A DNA stretch of 64,000 nt from Ottelia alismoides (Eukaryota; Streptophyta; Magnoliopsida; Alismatales; Hydrocharitaceae), in the NCBI GenBank assembly GCA_037367405.1, contig JAZKJV010000086.1, positions 1,473,001 through 1,537,000 on the forward strand, written 5' to 3'. The translations under genes were made by a program, and so were the position numbers. The first letter of the stretch is position 1. Each line of letters opens with the position of its first letter. Below the pieces are notes generated by a model that was given only the letters and a program-made list of their open reading frames with translations, made no database searches and had not been told where the DNA came from. Positions 21,251 to 33,095 of the stretch are shown piece by piece.

Positions 21251-22350
21251 GGTCTGCTTGTATCCGACCTCATCTGGACCATTGGATATCAAGATTCAAT
21301 GATTTGGGTCCTTACTTCGAGCCTCGCAGCCACCTCACAATGCTCAGACCATAGGCTCCTCGCCCGAGCCTTCAACCACAACCACATGTAGCAACACCTC
21401 CCAGCCTTTCCTTGGACCGCCCCCTCCCATGTAGGAGGTACGCATGTGGGAATTTTACAAGTCTCGTTGGAATTGCACTTCAGTCCAAGTACGCACACAT
21501 CACGTGTAGCACTTGGGAAAATTATGTGTATACCCTCACACCTTCCTCTAATAACAAAAAGGGGACTGCCTTTCGGATGTTTTACAGACTCCTTGGTCTT
21601 CATATTTACCGATAAGACCTCACGTTGATTGTTAATTAGTTTCAAATTGTGTGAAAATATGTTTTCTTGCATTTATCGCCCTGGACATTATTGTGAATAT
21701 CTTGATCATCTCAACTCCAAATTGCGTGGAATTAGTCTTGTTGAAAATGTAGTATAATTCTCTACATATTGACATAAAATATGATATAACATGATTCATA
21801 AGTTTTTGAATATTAATCAGATAAATTTCCTAACTTACACAAATTGTTTTATTTGTCATTACTTGCATATTTATCCAATTTTAGCAAAAAATTAGGCCTT
21901 AGAAAGCTTGATTCACCAAGGTTCTAATTGTAAGATTAGTCCCCTATTTAGAAGGTTCTCTAATTTGATTACCTTGGTTAATCAATCGGGTTAGGAGATT
22001 AAGTTTTGGAACATAATTGTTATACATGGAAATTGGAGCTTCAACTTGCCTTTAAGTGTTGATTAATTCCTGTAAAATGTTAGCTTGAGTTTGATCAAGA
22101 ATCCTGCGAGCTATTTGTGCTTGTGTATGCATTTCATGTTACTTGAATTTCATTCATTTTGTTTCATATAATCTTGCCTAACAACCATTAAAAATTGCAT
22201 ACATATCACCACGAGAACTAAATGAATTGTAAATCAATCAAACCATTTAACTAACCTTGGTAAATCCACCAAGTTCACGTCTCCTTGTGTCGACCATGGG
22301 GCTTGCCCATGTAAAATGTGAAGGATATGAAAAGATCCTTAAACACATCA
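21250..22350. other. Unassigned AT-rich spacer
   Basis: No gene or structured repeat recognised. A short GC-richer patch at 21330-21520 has open frames on both strands without family resemblance. It may be decayed retrotransposon internal sequence. Confidence 0.4.
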
Positions 22351-25300
22351 TAAAAGCATGAAGATCACATCATATGCGATCGAGAGCGACTAGTTGCGCT
22401 AGTTGCTCGGTGCAATAGAATTAAAAAATTTAAATGATGAGACCACATGATCCAAAAATACTTCTTGGATCATTCATACAAACCATAGATAAGATGTAGG
22501 AATATATCGTAAAGTGTGATTACGATCGTGTCTCTAAAGCAAGAGACCTCCTGTCTCAAGTCCGATCCGACGGAGGAGATGCTTGTGGGCGTGTTGATGA
22601 AATGCATGCTCCTCGTAATCCAAGTTGACGATCCAAGTAGGGAATCTTCAGATCTCGTCAAACAAGATTCGATGTCTCCTTTATGAGCAAAATTCATCGA
22701 ATGAGATGGAGATCCACAAGCAGTTGAAGCAGTGTCACGACGGTGTGACGACAACAACGATTCTCTCCAGGGAACAAAGTGGACGGTTGCTTAGAGAGAG
22801 AGAGAGATGGGGCGTGTAGAGAGATGCTATTCAATATTGTCGTGTGATAAATGAAGAGCTAGGGTTGCTTCTTCTTTTATAATACTTCCCGGAGTCCATG
22901 GATCACAATTCATGGACAACACAAAATCAATGATTGAGATTGATTTGTGCTTCTTTCAATGATTATGATTTTGTTGTAAACATACAATAAGAATTAATTT
23001 AATTAAATTGTATATATTGAATAATAAAAAATATAAATTGATTTTAAGTAAATCAATCTACCTTGGAGAAATAGGAAGGAGGTAAGCCTCCTTCCATAAA
23101 GGGGGTGGGCGACCACAAATCCTATTAGGACTTGGTCCTCGTCCACCCTCTCCGTTAAGGAAGGTGGCCTCCATCTCTTTTTTATGTGAGATTACATTAT
23201 TCCATGATTTTCTTTAAAACTTACAACAACATTTTTTGTAATTATTTAAAAGAATAATTCCAAATTATTTTTGTGAAGTATCAATCATGCCATTGGAAAT
23301 TTGTGAATCACATTCACAACCCACAATAATATGTAGATTAAATTTTCAACTAAATGTCCAATGTGAATCCAATTCACATCAATATTTAAATTGTAATTAT
23401 TTATTTACAAATAACTATCTCTTATATATTGTAAATCACATTTATAATATATATAATGGATAGTGTTATCCGTATTTTTCACATCCATAATAATTAAATC
23501 ACATTTAGTTATATCTGATCATCATTCTCATGCATCTAAATAATACGAATCAAATCATATTTAGTTATCTGTATCTCAAGACTTGGATACATATTTATCA
23601 ATGAAATCATTCTTGAACTCTTTCAAGAATAATGTACTTTCTCCGCTGATACTTGGAGATGAGGGCAGGGTGATTGTATGTTCCACATATGGTGACTTGG
23701 ATATTGAGATCACATCTAAAATCCATATCTTGGAGACCTCTCATAGATACTTGATAAAATCAAGGTCGTAAATCTAATATTCTCATTGCTTCTGAATCAC
23801 ATTCAGATCACTGTGCAACATTTGGACCAAGATTATATTACTTCTCTACCGAGAAGAGTCACTAAAATCCACGCATGTTTCATCACTCCCTCGGAATGGA
23901 AGCGTCATAACTACAAAATCGGTTATGATCACATCACCCTCATGTATTCCTAATACATGTACAACCTACATACTAGAAGACATGTAATAAACCTAAAGAT
24001 ATAGATCAATTTACAATGACATCTTTAGAATTTTATCATTTAGTTTCTCATTCGGACATTGGGAGTCGGTATCGATAATATGCTTTCCTAAATTATATCA
24101 TACCTACAAATACTTGTCATGCTTCTAAAGCAAGACAACAATGCATGGAATTTGATCGATCCAATTACCTCAAGGGTGAGATCATGTCTTCCGGTCAAGT
24201 GAATATGTATGATCCCTTTGAGTGGTCGTATTACTCATATGCCCTTGTATGCACACCAGCTCGTCAATGTATAAACCATGATGGTGACTTGGATATTGAG
24301 ATCACATCTAAAATCCATATCTTGGAGACCTCTCATAGATACTTGATAAAATCAAGGTCGTAAATCTAATATTCTCATTGCTTCTGAATCACATTCAGAT
24401 CACTGTGCAACATTTGGACCAAGATTATATTACTTCTCTACCGAGAAGAGTCACTAAAATCCACGCATGTTTCATCACTCCCTCGGAATGGAAGCGTCAT
24501 AACTACAAAATCGGTTATGATCACATCACCCTCATGTATTCCTAATACATGTACAACCTGCATACTAGAAGACATGTAATAAACCTAAAGATATAGATCA
24601 ATTTACAATGACATCTTTAGAATTTTATCATTTAGTTTCTCATTCGGACATTGGGAGTCGGTATCGATAATATGCTTTCCTAAATTATATCATACCTACA
24701 AATACTTGTCATGCTTCTAAAGCAAGACAACAATGCATGGAATTTGATCGATCCAATTACCTCAAGGGTGAGATCATGTCTTCCGGTCAAGTGAATATGT
24801 ATGATCCCTTTGAGTGGTCGTATTACTCATATGCCCTTGTATGCACACCAGCTCGTCAATGTATAAACCATGATTACGCCATCAACCTATCAGTTTGCCA
24901 AATGTAGATGCTTAGAGATATATCAATACATCTGTCTCCGGTCAGAGGATGCATGCATGTATCGTGACAATATACGTAATAGGACGTGCTGTCTTGATCT
25001 CGTTAAGTCAACTCTTTGACCTAACTAATATTACACATCCGAATCTCTAATCATATGCAGAGGACCTGCATTACGTGGTCAGTCAGATATCAACCAAAAG
25101 AGAAAGGATTGTCATCTCCTACTTGGGCTGGATATTATCTCTTAATAATCATTTAACGGTGCTTGATGAGTCCCCAATCTAACTCTTTAGATATTCATCC
25201 AAGCATTAGACTCTATGATTCAACAAATGAATCAACAGTTGCATGATCATCAAGATGGCCATGGTATATAAACCTAATTGTACCAAGGGACCTTATAGTG

Positions 25301-25424
25301 CATTCATTCATTTAATCTCATGCAGGGAGTTAAATAAACCAATAACTTTTATAAATAAATCAAACATTACAATGATATTTATTATAGCAATGATTCGCCT
25401 CGGTCTCACATGGCTAACAATCTC
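22350..25424 (-). repeat. 3' LTR of the minus-strand copia element
   Basis: On the minus strand the LTR begins TGTTAGCCATGTGAG at about 25424 and is preceded by the polypurine-like GGATTGTGGGAGA. It shares long homology with 30872-31942 (for example the CTTCTCTAC(T/C)GAGA block). A promoter-like GTATTATAAAAGAAG lies near 22874-22888 on the minus strand, followed by a C/T-rich leader, and the end is near 22350. A length of about 3 kb includes a 592-bp tandem duplication; long LTRs are typical of Angela/SIRE-like copia lineages. Confidence 0.7.
23689..24872. repeat. Near-perfect 592-bp tandem duplication inside the LTR
   Basis: Unit 1 is 23689-24280 and unit 2 is 24281-24872. Both start ATGGTGACTTGGATATTGAG and end TATAAACCATG. 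By eye I found a single difference (ACAACCTACATAC versus ACAACCTGCATAC). The other LTR of the element (30872-31942) has one copy. The near identity shows the duplication is far younger than the element. Confidence 0.93.
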
Positions 25425-28400
25425 CCACAATCCTTAAACCCATACTCATCACATGATGGTAGAAAACCTCTTGTGCTAAAGATTTGGTAAGCGGATTAGT
25501 AACATTGTCGGCAGAGGCTGCCTTGGTGATGACAATGTCACCATGCTTTTGTATCTCCCGAATGATGTGGTATTTCCTTTCCACGTGCTTGCTCTTTTGA
25601 TGTCATTGAGTTTCCATCGTATGAGCTATGGCTCCTATGTTATCGCATATTACTGGGATGAGAGTATCATAGAAAATTATGCCAAGATCTAAGATGAACA
25701 TGCGCAACCACACTGCCTCCTTTGCAGCATCTAATGCGACAATGTATTCAACTTTTGTTGTTGAATCGTTCATAGTGTCATGCTTCTTGCTTATCCAGCT
25801 CACAACACCATCGTTCAATAGGAACACAAACCTGATGTCGAATTTCGATCATCAATATCAGACTGGAGGTCAGAATCTATGTATACGACTTGTATATCAC
25901 GATCTCCATAGACCAAAATGTAATCTTGCATATGTATTAGATACTTAAAGATGTTCTTCACTTCATTCCAGTGTTTCTCTCCATAGCAGGATTGGTAACG
26001 ACTTACCACTCCCACCGCATGATAGATCTCTGGCCTTGTGCACATCATGGTGTAAATTAAGCTTCCTACAACTAATGCGGAGGGGAATTTAGCCATGGTT
26101 TTCTTGTCCTCGATCTTTGAGGAGACATCCCTTTAGACATGTGAATATCGTGTCTCAAAGGAAGTCTTTTCTTGGACTGTGTGGAAATGCTTCAAGATTT
26201 TCTTATTGTACTCATGGTGTAACAATCCCGATATCCTATTTTCTCGGTTTCTGAACAACTTAAGACCTGATATATAAGAAGCTTCTCCAAGATCATTCAT
26301 ATCGAAGGTAAGGGATAGCCAAATCTTAATGGTGGTCATCATCCATGTATCATTCCCAATGATAAGGATGGCATCTACATAAAGCACAGTGAACATAATG
26401 GCGCTTCCACTAAGCTTCTTGTACACATGCATGGTTCATCCGAATTCTACACAAAATCACAAATCTTTATGGTTTCATCGAATCTGATGTTCCATCTACG
26501 AGAAGCTTATTCAAGCCCATAGATGTGTTTCTTCAGCTTGCATACTTGCCTTCCTCAATTATGAAGCCCTAGGTCTACTCCATAGAAATATCCTCCTTGA
26601 GGTATCCATTGAGGAAATCTGTCTTGACGTCCATCTGCTAGATATTGTAGTCGAGATATGCAGCAATAGATAGCAGTGTCCAGATGGACTTAAGCATAGC
26701 CACAGGAGATAATGTCTCATTGTCGTTAATGTCTTCTCTCGGTCTGTAGCCCTTGCGTATGAGCCATGCCTTGAAGGTCTCTGCCTTCCCGTCATGTCTC
26801 TTTTTTCTTGAAGATCCATTTATACCCAATGGATTTTATCCCTCTAGATGGATCCCCTAAGATCCATACACCATTTTTATGCATGGAGTATATCTCAAAC
26901 TTCATTGCTAGCATCCATATATCCATGTCATGATATGTGAGTGCTTCATCAAATGAAGCTGGATCATTGTCATGTTCACCCTACACATGGAATCTGCACC
27001 ATTCATGTGGTGCAACCACCCTCGATCTCCTTCGAAGAGGTATGGATGTTACATATTTATTTACTTCTTCAGTCTATGGTTCAGGAAACTCAATATCCAC
27101 ATGGGATTCAACGAGCTTCTTTACTTCACTTTTGTCTTGACATTTAGGAAGTCATCCTCCAGAAATTTTACATCTATAGATGAACACCTTCTGAGTCTTA
27201 GGGACATAAAGTTGGTATACAATACCATCCCTAACATACCTAATGAATTAGCACTTACGAGTGTGATATCCTAGCGTACTTGTGTCCACTTTCTTCGTGT
27301 GGACCAAGCAACCCCAAATCCTCAAGTATCTTATACTAGGTTTGGTTCTATACCAAAGCTCATGAGGAGGTTTAGGTACAGACTTTCTAGGAATCTTACT
27401 CACGATATATATTGCAGTCTCTACCACATATCCATGAAAACTAAATGGTAAATCAACTTTACTCATCATTGAACAGACCATGTCCACTATGGTCCTATTG
27501 CATCTTTCAACAACACCATCAAGTTGGGGAGTTCCACGATGAGTGAGATTGGAGACGATTCTTCTCTCTTTAAGATAATCCTAGAATTCATCTAAGAGGT
27601 ACTCTCTACCTCGGTTAGATTGAATCTGTTTAATCTTTCTATCGGTTCGTTTCTCAACCAAAGCCATGAACTCTTTGAACTTTTCAAAGATTCCAAATTT
27701 ACAATGTAGTAGGAATATAAACTCGTATCATGAATGGTCATCAATAAACGTCAAATAATATCAATATCCATTTCAAATTGCAGTACCGAATTGATCACAT
27801 ACATCAATATGTATTAGGTCAAGAATACCTTCGCATCTTGTAACCTTGTTACGGAAAGGCCTCCAAATCATTTTACCTCATATACAATGTTCGCATGTAG
27901 GCAATAATATACCAGTAGAAAATCTATCTAAAGGTTCGTCCTTTATCAATCTATTGATCCTATCAACATATAAATGACCAAGCCTTTGATGCCAAATTAT
28001 GTTAAAATAATGTCCATTCTCCCCATTTCTTTTAGGATTTTTATTAGTGACAGGTTTATTCATAAAATTTTCAATAATGTGTAATTCACAGAGTTCACCA
28101 GCAGTTAGAACACCATCTGTAATATATCTATCACAATGACTTATGACAAGTTTATTAAGGAATAGAAATGAATATCCACTTCTAACTAATTTAGTTACAT
28201 ATATTAAGTTCCTTCTGACATCTGGAACATATATTCTTTAAGTACTAGGACTCTTCCACTAAATAATGATAGTCTGCAAGTCCCAACACCGACTGTTGTA
28301 ATGGTTACATCAGATCCTATCTGGATGTCTATCTCTCCTTCATCAATATTCTTAACTTCCCGAAATAGATGCAACAAATGGCATACATAAACATGAGATT

Positions 28401-28440
28401 CGCTTCGTTCTTCACACACTATCGACCACCATGTACATAG
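25425..28440 (-). pseudogene. Copia pol (protease to RNase H), heavily decayed
   Basis: Minus-strand polyprotein remnant in copia order. Protease-region residues at 28419-28204. The integrase zinc domain WHQRLGHLYVDRINRL with CEHC is near 27990-27885, and the integrase core remnant (ETAIYIVSKIPRK..PHELWYRTKP) at 27487-27248. The RT block with FTVLYVDAILIIGND is near 26400-26340, where the YVDD box reads YVDA, a lost metal-binding Asp. RNase H follows with SDIDDRNSTSGLCSY (25870-25815) and STTKVEYIVALDAAKEAVWL (25770-25690), stopping by about 25603. Numerous stops and shifts separate these pieces. Gag is missing; at 28440 the sequence changes to an unrelated gypsy LTR. The lineage resembles Angela/SIRE-type copia elements. 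Confidence 0.88.
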
Positions 28441-30871
28441 CTAACCCTTCTCTTCCCTCGACCCTTTGAACATACTTGGTCATTGTTTTGGCCCTCCTTC
28501 TCTGTGCTCTAGATTGACGTGGTGACAACGTTGTCTCCAGACCTTTGGAGCGGGCTCAGGCGAGCCAAGGAATGCTTCCACCTATCTCCGTTGCCCCGCT
28601 GGTGTTGAGGTTTCATATCACTGCTCTCTAGTTGGTTGAGGTCCTCTTCTTCCTTCCTTTCTTCGCTATAGCTTTAGTTTAATAGTGAGTGCTTTATTTT
28701 GCAGTTTTAATCACCGATTTTACCCTAATTTTGATCAAACACCCTCGCCGGAGCTCTTGAGCTTCAACCACCTTCATTTACTCCACACATGCCACTCACT
28801 CACCAATAATAGCCAGGTTTCTTGCTCCTCTCTCTATCGTGCCTTTAAACTTCTTTGCAGGACCTGAAGGAGGCACCTGGGCCTTGAATATTGCCAAAAA
28901 CATCCGCTCTAGGTGGCCGGATGAAGCATGAGCCCCAGGGGGGTTAATCTGCCTTCCTTGGAGCATTTGGAGCCACCTGGGAGCTTCACCATCACTGCAG
29001 GAGCATAAAGGGACCGTCAGAGGGGTTCCTGGTGCATGGAGACTCGAGTCTTGGCGGATTCAAACTCGCCAAGCTCGAGTTCTTCGAACGTTCATCCAGA
29101 TATCCCCAGCACCGTTGGATCTTCCCAGATCTTTTAGAGAAGCAGCATCCATCAGATACGCCATCGTCTCGACCGTTGATTCCCATCGGATGATCTAATC
29201 GTGGCCCTCTGTTTTCGAACCGATATCGACCGTTCGTTGCATGACACGTGTCAAGTGGATCGTCTACAGCTGCCGGATCGCGCCTCTTTGTGTGGGTATT
29301 TTACGATTTCACCTGGGCAAGTTTTTATTTTTATTATATAGAACTTAGACTTTCCGCTGCCCTTATAATATTTGTATAATATTTACGTGAAGGCCCCTAA
29401 GCTTTAGATATTTGCCAACCGGCCCTCGGCCACGTCACCTCACGTGATGCTTCACGTGAGGGGACTTTTTGCGGCGGGACCCTTGTGTTTTTGCATATTT
29501 ATCATTAGTCCATAAACTTTCTTATTCAACTGTAATATTTAGGGACATTTTGCAATTTAGCCCCAAGGTTTTTGATAATTACGTTTCCGTCCCTATCAGT
29601 GGATCACGTGCTCACACACGTGTTTTTGGTGCATTTACAGGAAGGCCCTCGGGGCTTTGATTATTTAGGACTGGTCCTGCAATTTTTTGAGCATATTATA
29701 AATTTCAGTGAAAATTACACTCTTCCCCTGTATTTCTTGCTATTTACAAAAATGCTCGTGCTAGTAGTGTAGTTTCTCTTTGTTGATTGCATTTATTTCA
29801 TGCATTTATAAATCTTGAAAAAACTTTAAAAAAACTTAAAAAAATAACATCGTGGTTTTGTTGCATTGGTCATTCACACACATATTTTATTTTACAATTT
29901 GAAGCATTTTAGTATTTATTAAAATAAAAAATGTGCCTTTTTACCTCTATTTGCATTAGAAAATTCATAAAAAATATAAAACCTTTTTGAAAAAATTCAA
30001 AAAAATGTATTTCTTATTTATTTAAGTATTTTAAAACTTCAGACCAAAAATTACTAAAAAAGTATAAAAGAAAACTTAAAAAAATAGAAACCCCTAAAAC
30101 CTTTATAAAAATATAAAAAATTCTTTAAAAATCTAAAAATTATATTTTTCTGTTCCATATTTTTCTCTATATTATTATCTTTATACAGAAAATAATTTGG
30201 AGATTTTTTACTTTTAACTATTTTTCCTTTCCTTAATTTCGGGTGTTTATTTTATTCCCTGTTTCGAGTGTTTTGGTTTTTATAAATAGAAAAAAATTAG
30301 CAAAATTGTCTAAAAATATCACAAAATATTAAAAAATTATCAAAAACTTAAAAAGATTTCATTTCCTGTAGTTTGACTATTTTTATCTATTTATATATAT
30401 ACATACTATCTCTCTCTTACCTCTCTTGTATATATCTTATATATACTTTTACATATATTAAAAGAAAAAGAAAATACAAAAAATATAAAATACAAAAAGA
30501 AAATAAAAAATCAGAAAATAAAAAAATCAAAATATAAAAATAAATAAAAAAATAACATAAAAATATATGTAAAATTAAAAACCCACAAAAAATAGCACTT
30601 GTATAGACAATACATCACATTCATTTTGAGCATTAATTTACCCTGATCTACATGTTTGTTCCTTGTGTTCGACCCTCTACACATACTTGCACCTATACAC
30701 ATCTTTTGTAGAGTTAGAACAAATTTTAGCTCCACATTGATTTTCATTGTTTGATCATCTTTTGTGGGTTAATTGTTGTTTGAAGTAGGGTTTCGTGTGA
30801 GGTCAACTCAACGACTATTGATTTGCCTTGTGAATTAACACAACCTCCGTAAATCCTCTTCAACACAAATC
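28440..30871 (+). repeat. Gypsy-type LTR-like segment replacing the copia gag side
   Basis: Shares word order with the LTR family of 44.9-58.6 kb: a gene-like first-exon section ending TTCTTTGCAGGACCTGAAGG (28850-28869), a CGACCGTT/ACACGTGTCAAGTG block (29228-29255), an aphidicolin-like run of statements typical of that family, namely ACATTTTGCAATTTAG and TTCACGTGAGGGGAC (29452-29560), then a very AT-rich tail (29810-30560). No coding sequence. Its edges coincide with loss of the copia gag and of half of the copia 5' LTR, so it arose with a deletion or recombination. Confidence 0.55.
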
Positions 30872-31942
30872 TAATCTCGTCATTGCATCTGAATCATATT
30901 CATATCAATGTCCAACATTTGGACTAAGATCAGACCACTTCTCTACTGAGAGGAGTCACTAAAATCCGTACTCGTTTCATCACTGCTTAGGAATCAAAGC
31001 GTCATGGTTATACAATAATTTATGATCACATCACCCTCAGATTTTTCTAATACATGTACATCCTGCACACTTGAAGACCAAGAATAAACCCGAAGTGTTA
31101 GATCTCATTTAGATCGTCTCCTTCAAGGTTTTATCATTAAGTTTCTCATTTCATTATTGGGAGTTGGTATCGATTATATATTTTCCTAAAGCATATATCA
31201 TACCCATGTATTGATTGTATACTTTTCAAAAGCATATATCAAACCTATAAATTCAGTCAAGCTTCCAAAATAAGACGACCATGCACGGAATTTAGTTCTT
31301 CCCAATATCTCATGAGCGAGCTCATGTCTTCTGGTTCATCAATGAACCTGTATGATCCCTTTGAGAGATCGTATTACTCATATGCCCTTGCATGCACACC
31401 AGCACGCCGCTGTAAAGACCTTGATTAGGTCATCACCCTATTTCCCTACCAAATGTACATACTCAGTCATATAGTAACACATATGTCTCTGGTTAGAGGA
31501 TGCGTGCCTATATCGTGACAGCATATGACATAGGTCTTTGGTTATATCAATCTCGTTAAGTCAACTTTTTGACCTAACTTATCTGAAACCTCCAAATCTC
31601 TATTCCAATGTAGAGGACTTGCATCGAGGTAAGTTAGATATCATACTTTAGAAAAAGGATTTCCATCTCCTTCTCAGGCTGGAAATCCTCTCTTAATAAT
31701 GATTTGACAGTGCTTGACAAGTCTTCAATCTAACTCTTTAGATTTTCATCCAAGCACCATCCTCTATGATTTAATAATCGAATCAACAATTATATGATCA
31801 TTAAGATGACCATGGTACATAACCCTACTTGTACTAAGGGACCTATTATGCAAATTAAGTATTCTTCATTTCAGATCAGGGAATGATATTTGCAATAATA
31901 GTTATTGCATAATGGCTCATCGTGGGCTCGCATGTCCAACAA
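30872..31942 (-). repeat. Truncated 5' LTR of the minus-strand copia element
   Basis: On the minus strand it begins TGTTGGACATGCGAGC at about 31942. It aligns with the left LTR through AATCTAATCTCGTCATTGCA (30877-30896), where homology stops. The missing part contains the promoter and primer site side, so this LTR is incomplete. Confidence 0.7.
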
Positions 31943-32480
31943 CCCTTGCATGGTTTGAATCCTCTCAAACCTTCTTTGAAGCTTAGTTATTCCTCGAGCT
32001 CTGTCATAACCAGAGGTCCATCTTGGCTCCCTCGAGGCACAAACAACGTTGGCATCACTATTGATGCAAATAGTGATACCATCCAAGGCAACAACACCAA
32101 TGCATATCATAACTTAGTTGAGAGAAATGATAGCCACACCCATGTCCAAAACTTCAATGAGCTCGCTCCACAATCATCATCGAACTTCCTGCCGTTGCTC
32201 CTCGGCAACAACAAGCTCAATCCTGCCAAGGGTATCATTAACTTCTCTCCCTTGGTTTCAAGGTCGCCTTCCTCGAAGGTTGCACCCACTCCGATGGTCG
32301 CGTGCTCACTCGGGGGATGTAGGGCTTGGGCATCGTCGCAATCGTTGATTTTGGAGTCATGGAGGAGGTGGAGAGTCAGTTGGAGGAGGAGGAAGAAGTG
32401 ATGGGGGAGCTTGTTCTAGGTGGGGAAATGGAGGTGAGGAGGAGGGTGAGGGGAGAGAAAGGAAGAAGGGAAATCATTGT
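31943..32480 (-). other. Possible gene 5' end next to the copia insertion
   Basis: On the minus strand a TATA-like TTTATATATAATA near 32510, a C/T-rich leader and an ATG at 32359 (MTPKSTIATMPKPYIP) precede an open region with several frames, none matching a family I recognise. The copia LTR begins at its downstream edge. It could be a disrupted host gene start or chance composition. Confidence 0.25.
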
Positions 32481-32911
32481 AAATTTTGCAAAATAAAAGG
32501 GTATTATATATAAAAACTCACGGAATCCGGTTAGTTTGAACGGTCCAATGGATGGGAGTTAACTGCAGGGTTCATGGGTAAGAGTTAGCAAGTTTACGAG
32601 GTCAAGGGAGGAATTACATTGTTTCAAAGGTCGAGAAGATAATTGACAAAGTTCATAGGGTTCTTGGAGTAAAGATCCCATAAATCAAATATGTTGACCT
32701 TGATTTGTACTATAAAGTTAAGATCGTATTAAAATTTCATGTCATTTGGGATTATGTAGCCCATCTATCGAGTGATGCTGGATTCATTTCGCCAGAGTCG
32801 TTTGATTGTTTATTAGTGCATGATTGTGCTAATACTAGGATTTGAATATATAAAACATAGTGGAGCACACAATGTTGTATGTATCCATAGGCATATACTC
32901 CTTGAGCTTTA
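32481..32911. other. Spacer, nothing recognised
   Basis: AT-rich with no open frame of interest, motif or repeat that I can support. Confidence 0.5.
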
Positions 32912-33095
32912 TATTTATGTATGCATGTTTATATGTGTATTTGTTTGCACGTATGCATGTATGTTTATGCATATGTATATGTGTGTGCGTGCGCGCACAC
33001 ACACATGTCTATGTATGTGTGTGTGCGTGTATATGTATATGTATGTGGTGTGTACACACATAATATACATGCATACATGTACTATACATATGCAT
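32912..33095. repeat. TG/ATGT microsatellite-like tract
   Basis: Alternating purine-pyrimidine words (ATGTATGTTTATGCATATG, GTGTGTGCGTGCGCGCACAC). Includes the self-complementary core GTGCGTGCGCGCAC near 32984-32997. Confidence 0.85.

Noticed and set aside
23689..24872. Direct repeats considered as a CRISPR array or satellite
   Set aside because: Only two long units, inside an LTR in plant DNA.
31922..32401. Plus-strand open frame of 159 codons
   Set aside because: Overlaps the copia LTR edge and minus-strand promoter-like signals; residues look like a shadow frame.
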